From: Methanothrix sp.
GTDB lineage: Archaea > Halobacteriota > Methanosarcinia > Methanotrichales > Methanotrichaceae
Length of the DNA: 7,517 bases
NCBI GenBank assembly: GCA_028708055.1
Contig: JAQVZT010000121.1
Span: 1 to 7,517 of the forward strand
Direction: 5' to 3'
The position numbers and the translations under genes are program-made. Position 1 is the stretch's first letter. Every line of letters begins with the position of its first letter. Shown here piece by piece: positions 1-7,067 of this stretch. The notes beneath the pieces are model-generated. The model did no database searches. It had not been told where the DNA came from and saw only the letters and a program-made list of their open reading frames with translations.

Positions 1-3
1 TGA
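1..3 (+). other. Probable stop codon of the upstream gene (fpoK expected)
   Basis: The window opens with TGA, which overlaps the ribosome binding site of fpoL. In complex I-type operons the gene before L is K, so this is probably the fpoK stop. No coding sequence of that gene is visible, so the identity is inference from gene order only. Confidence 0.45.
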
Positions 4-8
4 GGTGG
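2..8 (+). promoter_or_regulatory. Ribosome binding site of fpoL
   Basis: GAGGTGG is complementary to the archaeal 16S rRNA 3' end and lies 6 bases before the ATG at 15. It fixes the fpoL start. Confidence 0.75.
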
Positions 9-14
9 TAAGGA

Positions 15-2072
15 ATGTACGCCGATTATGCATATCTGATTGTGGCGCTTCCTGTGCTGGCATTCTTGCTGTGCCTGTTTGTAGGATGGCATCTGCCAAG
101 AGGAGGAGGCTTCCTTACCGTCCTGGCGACATTTGCCGGTCTCATACTGTCTCTGGGCATATTCTCAGAGATCTATCCAAGTGGGATCGTTCATCAGTCC
201 ATGCCCTGGTTTGCCAATTTCAATGTGGGCATACTGATTGATCCGCTGGCACTGGTGATGCTTCTCATGGTCACCTTCGTGGTCACCCTGATTCACACCT
301 ATGCCAATGGATACATGAATGGAGATCCGGGCGCAGCGAGATACTTCGCAGAAGCGGCACTTTTCACCGCATCCATGCTGGGCCTGATCTATGCTGATAA
401 CCTGCTTCAGCTCTTCATATTCTGGGAGCTGGTGGGACTGTGTTCATATCTACTGATCGGGTTCTGGTACAGAAAACCTTCAGCTGCCGCGGCTGCTAAG
501 AAGGCTTTCCTGACAACGCGCGTGGGCGACGTTCTTTTCCTGGCAGGCATAATTCTGCTTTACAATAATCTGGCAGCTTTAAACCTCGACCTCAAGGCGG
601 GAGAGTACCTCTTGCAGTTCCCGGTGATCTATGCTCATGTCGCCCAGATACCGGCGGATCAGCTGACGCTTATCGCTCTGGGGCTGCTGGGTGGCGCAGT
701 GGGCAAATCAGGTCAGTTCCCTCTGCATGTCTGGCTTCCTGATGCTATGGAAGGCCCAACCACCGTCTCAGCCATGATCCATGCAGCGACAATGGTTACA
801 GCAGGTGTCTACCTGGTGGCCAGAATGTTCCCGCTCTTCTACGCTGCGCCCTACGGGCTTACAGCAGTAGCAGCAGTCGGTGCGTTCACTGCCCTGTTTG
901 CCGCCACGATGGGCCTTACTGCCTTTGATATCAAGAGGGTTCTTGCTTTCTCCACCGTCTCGCAGCTTGGCTTCATGATGGCCGGCCTGGGAGTAGGTGC
1001 CGCAGTAGGAACCTTTGCAGTAGGTGTCTCCATATTCCACCTGATTGGACACTCATTCTTCAAAGCGCTCCTTTTCCTTGGCGCAGGTTCAGTCATCCAT
1101 GCTGTGAATACCAACGACCTGCGAGAGATGGGCGGCGTTGGAAAATACATGAAGTGGACCATGTACACCATGCTCATAGGCTCTCTGTCTCTGGCCGGAT
1201 TCCCATTGTTCACGGGATTCTTCTCCAAAGATGAGATCATAGTAATCGCCTACGAGTACGGTGTACTGATCAACTTCCTGCCCTACATTATGCTGGTACT
1301 GGCAGCAATCCTGACAGCTATCTATACCTTCAGGATGTGGTTCTCGGTCTTTACCGGCAAAGAAAGATCCGATTACGGCAAGCACGAGTCGCCCATGATA
1401 ATGATCGGGCCGCTGGTTATCCTGGCAGTATTCGCCTTCGGATTCGGCTTTGCAGCTCAAGAGGACTTCTACAGCTATCTCGATTCAAACTTTGAGCATT
1501 ACGATGTAGACTTTGCGCAGCTCGGCATGATCGGAGGACATGTCCTTGAAGGGCATGGCGCTCCTGAAGGTGCTGCCTTAGAAGAAGAGCAAGGTGCTCC
1601 TGAAGTCGCGGAGAGCGGACACGGAGAAGCCGGAGACGCAGAAGAAGGCGGAGAAGGAGAAGCAGGAGAGCCCTGGTACATCCAGATACTGCCGATAATC
1701 GTTGCCATTGGCGGCATTCTCACTGCCGGATTGTTCTACTTTGACAAAATCAAGAAATTCGACCCAAGCCAGGTTACTGGGGACACCGATCCTATCAGGA
1801 AGCTGCTTCTCAAGGGATATTATCAGCACGAAATCCTGACAGGTTGGTTTGCCGAGACCGTGGTTTACGGTACGGCCCTGATCTGCAACATGATCGACAT
1901 CAAACTGGTTGATGGCTGGCTTAACTGGCTGTCTGCCTGGGTCATGGGATTCGCTCAGCATGTAAGAAAGGTTCAGACCGGTGTGGTGCAGAACTATGTC
2001 ACAGCACTGGTTCTGGGAGTCGTGGTGCTGGTGGTTGTAATTACTCTGGCTATGGAGGTGGGTCTGGTATGA
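15..2072 (+). CDS. fpoL: F420H2 dehydrogenase subunit FpoL (NuoL/ND5-type proton-pumping subunit)
   Basis: This is the distal antiporter-like membrane subunit of a complex I-type enzyme. In methanogens the Fpo complex passes electrons to methanophenazine and exports protons. The protein has 685 residues and about 16 membrane helices. Family hallmarks are visible: FWELVGLCSYLLIGF with E138 (E. coli NuoL E144 position), RVGD with D172 (D178), VGKSGQFPLHVWLPDA with K231 (K229), SAMIHAATMVTAGVYL with H256, and GFFSKDE with K405/D406 (K399/D400). The C-terminal part, about 575-655, fits the long lateral helix that braces the M and N subunits, followed by a final anchor helix (about 662-683). Residues 507-553 form an acidic Gly/Ala/Glu-rich linker, longer and lower in complexity than usual. 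The start has a good ribosome binding site, and the stop overlaps the fpoM start (ATGA). A bacterial NuoL or MrpA is less likely given the L-M-N order and archaeal signals; calling it Fpo and not Fqo or Nuo rests on context. Confidence 0.93.
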   Translation: MYADYAYLIVALPVLAFLLCLFVGWHLPRGGGFLTVLATFAGLILSLGIFSEIYPSGIVHQSMPWFANFNVGILIDPLALVMLLMVTFVVTLIHTYANGYMNGDPGAARYFAEAALFTASMLGLIYADNLLQLFIFWELVGLCSYLLIGFWYRKPSAAAAAKKAFLTTRVGDVLFLAGIILLYNNLAALNLDLKAGEYLLQFPVIYAHVAQIPADQLTLIALGLLGGAVGKSGQFPLHVWLPDAMEGPTTVSAMIHAATMVTAGVYLVARMFPLFYAAPYGLTAVAAVGAFTALFAATMGLTAFDIKRVLAFSTVSQLGFMMAGLGVGAAVGTFAVGVSIFHLIGHSFFKALLFLGAGSVIHAVNTNDLREMGGVGKYMKWTMYTMLIGSLSLAGFPLFTGFFSKDEIIVIAYEYGVLINFLPYIMLVLAAILTAIYTFRMWFSVFTGKERSDYGKHESPMIMIGPLVILAVFAFGFGFAAQEDFYSYLDSNFEHYDVDFAQLGMIGGHVLEGHGAPEGAALEEEQGAPEVAESGHGEAGDAEEGGEGEAGEPWYIQILPIIVAIGGILTAGLFYFDKIKKFDPSQVTGDTDPIRKLLLKGYYQHEILTGWFAETVVYGTALICNMIDIKLVDGWLNWLSAWVMGFAQHVRKVQTGVVQNYVTALVLGVVVLVVVITLAMEVGLV
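1557..1628 (+). repeat. In-frame 12-codon imperfect repeat in the FpoL linker
   Basis: Two 36-base units encode GAPEGAALEEEQ (residues 515-526) and GAPEVAESGHGE (527-538). They share GG(C/T)GCTCCTGAAG exactly 36 bases apart. The next stretch, to about 1670, is almost all purine, with GGAGAAG at 1623, 1650 and 1656. It looks like local slippage or duplication in a tolerant loop. Confidence 0.6.
2054..2060 (+). promoter_or_regulatory. Ribosome binding site of fpoM, inside fpoL
   Basis: GGAGGTG is a perfect match to the archaeal anti-Shine-Dalgarno. It sits 8 bases before the fpoM ATG, within the last codons of fpoL. Together with the ATGA overlap it indicates translational coupling. Confidence 0.8.
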
Positions 2073-3571
2073 TCGCAAACGCACTCTCCTGGATGATTGC
2101 CATCCCCTTGCTGGGAGCGCTTGTTTGCTTCTTTGCGGGAGGCAAAGCCAAGTTCGTGGCTCTGGTGGCCTCGATTATACCTCTGGCACTGTCCGTGCAG
2201 ATGTATACGGAGTTTGACAAGACCTCCAAGATAATGCAGTTCGTGGAGAGCTATAACTGGGTTCCATCCATCGGCGTCAAGTACACAGTCGGCGTAGATG
2301 GGATAGGATTCCCATTAGTGCTGCTCTCAACCATTGTGTCCGTACTGGTGATAATCTACTCCTGGGGAGAGACAAAGAAGCCCAATCAGTACTTCGCCCT
2401 GCTCCTGCTCAATGAGGTAGGAGTGCTTGGTGTATTTACAGCGCTGGACTTCTTCCTGTTCTATATCTTCTGGGAGGTAGTGCTCATCCCAATGTTCTTC
2501 CTCATAGGATCATGGGGCGGACCAAGAAAGGATTATGCTGCCATCAAGTTCTTCATCTACACACACGTGGCAAGCCTGGTAATGCTCCTGGCGATCTTCG
2601 CCCTGTACTTCACTTACCAGACGCCCGAAGGAACAAGAACCTTCGATATGCTGACCTTGCTTGCAGCAACAGCAGATAAGACCATATTCCCAACCAGCAT
2701 GCTCAATATAATCTTTGCCGGACTTCTTCTGGGATTCCTGGTCAAGATGCCTGCCTTCCCATTCCATACCTGGCTTCCTGATGCCCACGTCGAGGCACCT
2801 ACAGCCGGTTCGGTTGTGCTGGCAGCTCTGCTGCTCAAGATGGGCGGATACGGCCTGTTCAGGGTCATTATGCCCATGCTCCCCAGCGTCGATAAGGCAT
2901 TCGTGACCATCATCGCTATCGTTGCGGTGATCTCAATTGTCTACGGAGCCTTTATGGCACTGGCTCAGAAGGACATCAAGAAGCTGGTAGCATACTCATC
3001 CGTCAGCCACATGGGATTTGTGACTCTGGGAGCCGTGGCATTCACTTGGATGTCGGTTACCGGCGCTATGTTCCAGCAGTTCTCGCACGGCATCATCACC
3101 TGCGTCCTCTTCATGTCCGCAGGAACAATTCAGCACGTAGTTGGAACCAGAGTTATCGCTGACCTCGGCGGCCTTGCCGATCGCATGCCCAAGTTCGCAG
3201 TTCTTATGATGGCCGGATTCATGGCCTCTCTGGGATTGCCGGGCATGAGCGGCTTCGTAGCCGAGTTCATGGTCCTGACCGGATCCTATGCAACTCTGCC
3301 CAGCTATACCATGTTCGTAGTATTCCTGAGCGTGGCAACTACCGCCGCCTATCATCTCTGGGCAATGCAGAAAGCCATGTTCGGACCGATACTCAAGAAG
3401 TACATCAATGTGCACGATGCCCATAGCTACGAGCTGTTCTCCATGGCCATGATCATAGTGCTGAGCCTCATATTCGGCATTCAGCCCGGATTGATAACGG
3501 ACATAATGGGAACCGCAGCAACTCAGGTTATGGGGCCGGTTGTAACCTTATCTCAGATGGGGGTGATCTGA
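2069..3571 (+). CDS. fpoM: F420H2 dehydrogenase subunit FpoM (NuoM/ND4-type proton-pumping subunit)
   Basis: This is the middle antiporter-like membrane subunit, 500 residues with about 14 helices, the usual NuoM size. The charged residues of the proton path are all visible. E136 is in FYIFWEVVLIPMFFLIGSWG (E. coli NuoM E144 position). K226 is in FLVKMPAFPFHTWLPDAHVEAP (split here as FLVKMPAFPF and HTWLPDAHVEAP; K234 position). K257 is in LLLKMGGYG (K265 position). E399 is in GMSGFVAEFMVL (E407 position, the place NuoL and NuoN use lysine). The VEAPTAGSVVLA stretch and E399 separate it from the L and N paralogues. It overlaps fpoL by four bases and is one base from fpoN, so the three are translated as a unit and probably made in equal amounts. 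No truncation or frameshift is seen. MrpD is a distant relative but lacks this gene order. Confidence 0.94.
   Translation: MIANALSWMIAIPLLGALVCFFAGGKAKFVALVASIIPLALSVQMYTEFDKTSKIMQFVESYNWVPSIGVKYTVGVDGIGFPLVLLSTIVSVLVIIYSWGETKKPNQYFALLLLNEVGVLGVFTALDFFLFYIFWEVVLIPMFFLIGSWGGPRKDYAAIKFFIYTHVASLVMLLAIFALYFTYQTPEGTRTFDMLTLLAATADKTIFPTSMLNIIFAGLLLGFLVKMPAFPFHTWLPDAHVEAPTAGSVVLAALLLKMGGYGLFRVIMPMLPSVDKAFVTIIAIVAVISIVYGAFMALAQKDIKKLVAYSSVSHMGFVTLGAVAFTWMSVTGAMFQQFSHGIITCVLFMSAGTIQHVVGTRVIADLGGLADRMPKFAVLMMAGFMASLGLPGMSGFVAEFMVLTGSYATLPSYTMFVVFLSVATTAAYHLWAMQKAMFGPILKKYINVHDAHSYELFSMAMIIVLSLIFGIQPGLITDIMGTAATQVMGPVVTLSQMGVI
3559..3567 (+). promoter_or_regulatory. Ribosome binding site of fpoN, inside fpoM
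   Basis: GGGGGTGAT differs by one base from the full complement (GGAGGTGAT) of the 16S tail and lies 5 bases before a GTG. It supports GTG 3573 as the real start instead of any later ATG. Confidence 0.75.
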
Positions 3572-3572
3572 A

Positions 3573-5066
3573 GTGGAATTTTCACACTACGCACCCCTTT
3601 GGGGAGAAGCGCTGCTCACGGTTCTGGCAGTACTGGTTGTGCTGCTGGGATCGCTCATGAAGAACAGCGGAAAGCTCATGGGATACCTGAGCGCCGCTGG
3701 GCTGGTAGCAGCATTGGGCCTCGTGGCCTCCAATCTGACACTAAAGCCAGCATTGTTCTTCTTTGATACCATATCAGTAGATGCCCTGTCTCAGTTCTTC
3801 AAGGTCGTCTTCCTGATTGTATCGTTGCTGGTAGTAATCGCCTCTCTGTCAAAGTACACCGGAAAAGGGGCTGATGAGTACTATGCCTTGCTGCTCTTTG
3901 CGACCGTTGGCATGATGGTGGTATCAAGCTCAATTGATATCGTCACCCTGTTCGTGGGCTTCGAGCTGGCAAGCCTGTCCACCTATGCCCTGGCAGCTTT
4001 CGATAAGAGCAAGAAGAACCTGGAAGCAGCTATGAAGTATTTCATCTTCGGGTCGGTTGCCTCTGCGTTCATGCTCTTCGGCTTCTCGCTGCTCTATGGC
4101 ATGGTCGGGTCCACTCGCCTGGCAGATATCGCTGCCGCATCGCTGGCAAACTTCGGTCCGGCGACGCTGGTTGCTCTGCTCTTCGTCATAGTGGGATTCG
4201 GCTTCAAGATGGCACTGGTGCCCTTCCATATGTGGGCTCCCGATACCTATGAGGGCTCTCCTGCCCTGGTTTCGGCTCTGCTCGCGGCAGGCTCCAAGAA
4301 GATGGGCTTTGTGGCCGCTTTCAGGGTAATAATCATAGCTCTGATCGCCCTGCGAATGGAGTGGTACATGGCTTTCGCCATCCTTTCCGCTCTGACCATG
4401 ACCCTGGGCAACCTTGCCGCCTGCTGGCAAAACAATGTGCGGCGCATACTGGCATACTCCTCCATAGCTCAGGCCGGCTACATCGCCATTGGCTTTGTAG
4501 TGGTAGGAGCAGCTTTCGGAGCTCAGCCAGTCAATGTGCTCAACCTCGGACTGGTGCCAGCAGATCAGCTGGGCATCGCCGGCGCCCTGCTTCTCATCCT
4601 GGGACATGCTCTGATGAAGACTGGTGCCTTCATTGGAACCGCTCAGGTATCAAGCATGGTGTCCAGTGCCAGTGAGACTGATCCGGACGATATATCCAAT
4701 TACGCCGGACTCGCCAAGAGAGCGCCCGTAACAGCGTTTTGCATGCTCATCTTCATGTTTGCGCTGGCAGGCATTCCTCCCACGGCAGGATACATTGGCA
4801 AGTTCGTCCTATTCAGCTCGGCCATTTACTCCGGCCTTGCCTGGCTGGCGATGATCGCCATCCTCAACAGCGCTCTGTCGCTGGTGTACTACCTGAGGAT
4901 CATCAGCTATATGTATCTCAAAGAGCCAGCCGGTCCAAAGATCGCTGAGCAGAAGGGATACATGGTCGCCCTGGTTCTGACCCTCGTGGCAGTGGTCTGG
5001 ATAGGCGTCTTCCCAGATGCATTCATCAACTGGGCAATTCAGGCAGCAGCAGTTCTGCTGCCTTAA
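3573..5066 (+). CDS. fpoN: F420H2 dehydrogenase subunit FpoN (NuoN/ND2-type proton-pumping subunit)
   Basis: This is the proximal antiporter-like membrane subunit, 497 residues, about 14 helices, normal NuoN length. E131 in LFVGFELASLSTYAL matches the helix-5 glutamate (E. coli NuoN E133). K212 in GFGFKMALVPFHMWAPDTYE is the helix-7 lysine. K242/K243 in AAGSKKMGF is the helix-8 position. K410 in IPPTAGYIGKF is the helix-12 lysine (K395 position). WAPDTYEGSP and AYSSIAQAGY are typical of the N subunit and separate it from M. Translation begins at GTG, one base after the fpoM stop, with a strong ribosome binding site. It is the last gene of the operon: after its TAA comes a T-tract and then a gene on the opposite strand. 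The fpoO gene known after fpoN in Methanosarcina mazei is not here. Confidence 0.94.
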   Translation: MEFSHYAPLWGEALLTVLAVLVVLLGSLMKNSGKLMGYLSAAGLVAALGLVASNLTLKPALFFFDTISVDALSQFFKVVFLIVSLLVVIASLSKYTGKGADEYYALLLFATVGMMVVSSSIDIVTLFVGFELASLSTYALAAFDKSKKNLEAAMKYFIFGSVASAFMLFGFSLLYGMVGSTRLADIAAASLANFGPATLVALLFVIVGFGFKMALVPFHMWAPDTYEGSPALVSALLAAGSKKMGFVAAFRVIIIALIALRMEWYMAFAILSALTMTLGNLAACWQNNVRRILAYSSIAQAGYIAIGFVVVGAAFGAQPVNVLNLGLVPADQLGIAGALLLILGHALMKTGAFIGTAQVSSMVSSASETDPDDISNYAGLAKRAPVTAFCMLIFMFALAGIPPTAGYIGKFVLFSSAIYSGLAWLAMIAILNSALSLVYYLRIISYMYLKEPAGPKIAEQKGYMVALVLTLVAVVWIGVFPDAFINWAIQAAAVLLP

Positions 5067-5069
5067 TCA

Positions 5070-5080
5070 TTTCTTTTTTA
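5070..5080 (+). terminator. T-tract terminator of the fpo operon
   Basis: TTTCTTTTTTA starts 3 bases after the fpoN stop, with no stem-loop in front. Archaeal RNA polymerase terminates on such tracts. The convergent gene directly beyond makes termination here likely. On the other strand, the same 28-base gap gives only a weak TTTTCTCTAT (5081-5090) for the minus-strand gene. Confidence 0.6.
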
Positions 5081-5094
5081 ATAGAGAAAATACC

Positions 5095-5892
5095 TCAGGC
5101 GAAAACCTTCCGGATCAGATTCAGCGCCGACTCCTGTGCCCGATCAACGATCTCTGCTGGAATGTAGGATCTGGGCGTCTGGGATCGAGCCAGGCATATA
5201 AATTGGGGCCTTGCCACACTCAGCAGTATTCTTCGAACTCTTTCCAGTCTATCATTTATTATCTCATCAGGCGAACTTGAACCTTTGTCACTGTTTTCGA
5301 AAAGACCATCCAGGTCAAATCCTACTGCAATAGGAAGAATGCAATCCTGCATATCTCTGCAAAAGTCATTCATGCCAATCTTTTCGGGAACGGGAAAGGT
5401 CTTGGCGCTCCTGCCTTGCAGTCTGGTGGTGTTCTCATCCCAAATTATCCTTTTTCCTTTGCTTTCCCTTGGGTTGCCTCTTCTTTCCGTCGTTGTTGGC
5501 TCGCCAATTGAATCAGATCCCGAAACTCTCCCATAGGCATCCATTCTATTATCTCTGGGGCGAAAATGATAGAGCGCGGCTATTATGCCGCAGTGAAAGG
5601 CAGGAGTGGTAAAATTGCCCTCATTGACCTTTTCCTGGCAGTAGCCTTGCAAGTAAGGCATTAGCCTGGATACGTATTCAAATGCATCTCTTCCTTCTCT
5701 AGCCGGCAGGGCCGGGTTATAATGGAACATGTCATGATGGGCATCAATGCGCACCACTACCAGACGGTTCCGGTTTGCCAAATATTCCCTGAACCAATAT
5801 GGAAGGATATGGTTATGGGGATCGATTATTATGATTCTCATCCCGCCGATGAATAGCTCGCCTGGCAAATGACAGGATTTATTTATTGGCAT
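5095..5892 (-). CDS. UPF0489-like protein, predicted arginase-type fold, function unknown
   Basis: A 265-residue soluble protein whose motifs resemble the UPF0489 family (human C5orf22 relatives), a group with a predicted ureohydrolase-like fold and no settled role. In order: DPHNHILPYWF (24-34, the family's HN-xxLP element), VVRIDAHHDM (46-55, the D-x-H-x-D metal motif), EGNFTTPAFHCGI (91-103), GFDLDGLF (191-198, the paired aspartates of the last metal motif) and LARSQTPRSYIP (234-245). Candidate ligands are H26 or H28, D50, H52, D54, D193 and D195. Residues 116-184 are hydrophilic and poorly conserved in appearance. There is no signal peptide or membrane helix, so it is cytoplasmic. ATG 5892 is preferred because GGTGA lies 5 bases before it; upstream GTG and TTG codons overlap that site. 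ATG 5841, just before RIIIIDPHNH, is a second option. It faces fpoN tail to tail. The substrate is unknown; the family call comes from recalled motifs, not a search. Confidence 0.72.
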   Translation of the reverse strand: MPINKSCHLPGELFIGGMRIIIIDPHNHILPYWFREYLANRNRLVVVRIDAHHDMFHYNPALPAREGRDAFEYVSRLMPYLQGYCQEKVNEGNFTTPAFHCGIIAALYHFRPRDNRMDAYGRVSGSDSIGEPTTTERRGNPRESKGKRIIWDENTTRLQGRSAKTFPVPEKIGMNDFCRDMQDCILPIAVGFDLDGLFENSDKGSSSPDEIINDRLERVRRILLSVARPQFICLARSQTPRSYIPAEIVDRAQESALNLIRKVFA

Positions 5893-5897
5893 TGGGT

Positions 5898-5902
5898 TCA
5901 CC
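5898..5902 (-). promoter_or_regulatory. Ribosome binding site deciding the start of the UPF0489-like gene
   Basis: Read on the minus strand, GGTGA is followed by five bases and the ATG at 5892-5890. The more upstream GTG and TTG codons lie in or at this site, so they are unlikely starts. Confidence 0.6.
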
Positions 5903-5945
5903 AAAACCTTGCATTATTAATCATTATCAATTTGTTCGTTTAACC

Positions 5946-5957
5946 TAATAAATTTAT
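5946..5957 (-). promoter_or_regulatory. Possible TATA box for the UPF0489-like gene
   Basis: Minus strand ATAAATTTATTA, preceded by GGG, sits in the 78-base AT-rich gap (5893-5970) between the exchanger and the UPF0489-like gene. It contains the 10-base palindrome ATAAATTTAT (5948-5957). A start of transcription about 25 bases on would leave a leader of roughly 30 bases. The gap may equally act as a weak end for the upstream transcript. Weak evidence from composition and spacing only. Confidence 0.35.
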
Positions 5958-5970
5958 CCCGTAAAGATCT

Positions 5971-7041
5971 TCAAAGTTTGAGTGGCAGGAAAAAGAACGC
6001 TATTCCCAGAATGCCGTACACAGCCAGCAGCATGGCCCCCTCCAGCCAGTTGGACTCTCCATCGAGGGATACCAGAGCAGAGATCATTGAGGCCGCGGTG
6101 AGAGCGATAAGCTCCAGCAGATTAAACTGCAGCGTAAGAGGGCTGCTCAGGAGCAGCGAGACGAAGACCAGTACCGGCATCACAAAGAGCGCGATCTGTA
6201 GGCTTGAGCCCAGGGAGATTGAGAGGCTGAGGTCCATCTTGTTCTGGCGCGCGGCTTGGACTGCGACCAGATGCTCAGCCACATTGCCGATTATTGGCAC
6301 GATTATTATTCCCACGAAAAAAGGGGTTAGCCCCAGGGTGGCTGTAACCGCCTCAACCGATGCGACTAACAGCTCGCTCATCAGGGCGATGCCTATCATG
6401 GACAGGCCCATGATGGCTGATGCCTTTGATGTGCTCCAGGAGTGCACCGGCAGGGCATCTCTAGCCGTTACGGGAGTGCATTCTTCTGAGGCGCAGCTTC
6501 TCAGAGTGTAGAGAATAAAGAGCATATAAAGAATCAGCATGGCTCCGGCTGAAGCCAGACTCAGCCCTTCAACGAGCCCGGCGTTGGGGATGTAAAGGCT
6601 GAATATTGAGGGCACGCTCATGGAAATCAGGGCCAGAACGGTCATGGTGGCATCGGTATCGACCTGTCTGCGGTCGAACACCTGCCTTCCGTTCTTAAGA
6701 CCGCCAAAGAGCATCGCAAAGCCCAGCACCAGGAGAAGGTTGCCCAGAATCGATCCGGTGATGGAGGCCAGCACAAGCTGCATCTGCCCGGCCCTGATGG
6801 CGGCAAGGGTGATGATCAGCTCGGCGGCGTTTCCAAATGTGGCATTGAGAAGCCCGCCTATCCGCGGGCCGGTCTTCTCTGCCACCACCTCAGTCGCCTC
6901 CCCGAGGGTCTTTGCCAGGGGGATGATCGCCAGAGCGGATGCGGCAAAGACGAAGGTCTCATCAATGCCGGCAAAATGAGCAAGCAGTGCTACAGGCAGA
7001 AAAAGGAGCAGCGTTTGCAGGCCATGAACAGGAAGGCGCAT
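5971..7041 (-). CDS. cax: CAX-type calcium (cation)/proton exchanger
   Basis: A 356-residue integral membrane antiporter of the CaCA superfamily, CAX branch (Bacillus YfkE and yeast Vcx1 relatives), which normally exports Ca2+ in exchange for protons. About 11 helices can be drawn. The two inverted alpha repeats are clear. Alpha-1 holds GGLLNATFGNAAELI (62-76) with GNAAE and catalytic E74, and alpha-2 holds VGIIIVPIIGNVAEHLVA (243-260) with GNVAE and E256. GSILGNLLLVLG (96-107) and SLGSSLQIALFV (276-287) follow each repeat, and the C-terminus has DGESNWLEGAMLLAVYGI (327-344), a CAX hallmark. The inter-repeat loop is short with a small acidic SEEC patch. The length is normal. It lies 26 bases after the CbiO-type ATPase gene on the same strand and is probably co-transcribed. 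The ATG at 7041 has no good ribosome binding site; an in-frame TAG lies 15 bases upstream of it (7056-7054), so only a rare start could extend it. Ion choice (Ca2+, Mn2+ or other) cannot be read from sequence. Confidence 0.92.
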   Translation of the reverse strand: MRLPVHGLQTLLLFLPVALLAHFAGIDETFVFAASALAIIPLAKTLGEATEVVAEKTGPRIGGLLNATFGNAAELIITLAAIRAGQMQLVLASITGSILGNLLLVLGFAMLFGGLKNGRQVFDRRQVDTDATMTVLALISMSVPSIFSLYIPNAGLVEGLSLASAGAMLILYMLFILYTLRSCASEECTPVTARDALPVHSWSTSKASAIMGLSMIGIALMSELLVASVEAVTATLGLTPFFVGIIIVPIIGNVAEHLVAVQAARQNKMDLSLSISLGSSLQIALFVMPVLVFVSLLLSSPLTLQFNLLELIALTAASMISALVSLDGESNWLEGAMLLAVYGILGIAFFFLPLKL

Positions 7042-7067
7042 AGTTTCAATAAATGGCTATTTCGCAT
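7042..7067 (-). other. 26-base junction between the ATPase and exchanger genes
   Basis: The minus strand reads ATGCGAAATAGCCATTTATT and then GAAACT before the exchanger ATG. It has no GGAGG- or GGTGA-like site. An ATG overlaps the ATPase stop (TAAATG), but its frame is not that of the exchanger. Confidence 0.6.

Noticed and set aside
1578..2084. A 168-residue open frame on the minus strand across the end of fpoL.
   Set aside because: Antisense shadow of the FpoL tail; low-complexity C-terminus mirrors the purine-rich linker and no domain is recognisable.
3930..4607. A 225-residue open frame on the minus strand inside fpoN.
   Set aside because: It lies wholly antisense to a clear FpoN, has no ribosome binding site signal or family motif, and its His/Gln/Glu-rich composition is what antisense of a membrane-protein gene gives.
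15..5066. Mrp-type Na+/H+ antiporter or membrane-bound hydrogenase module in place of Fpo.
   Set aside because: Three distinct NuoL-, NuoM- and NuoN-type proteins in L-M-N order with the standard charged residues fit complex I-type enzymes; no MrpB/C/E/F/G-like small genes are present.
5095..5904. TTG start at 5904 for the UPF0489-like gene.
   Set aside because: The codon touches the GGTGA ribosome binding site that serves ATG 5892, and it has no site of its own at a suitable distance.
5978..6511. A 177-residue plus-strand frame within the exchanger gene.
   Set aside because: The minus-strand exchanger keeps both alpha repeats over the same bases, so this Ser/Arg-rich frame is a shadow.
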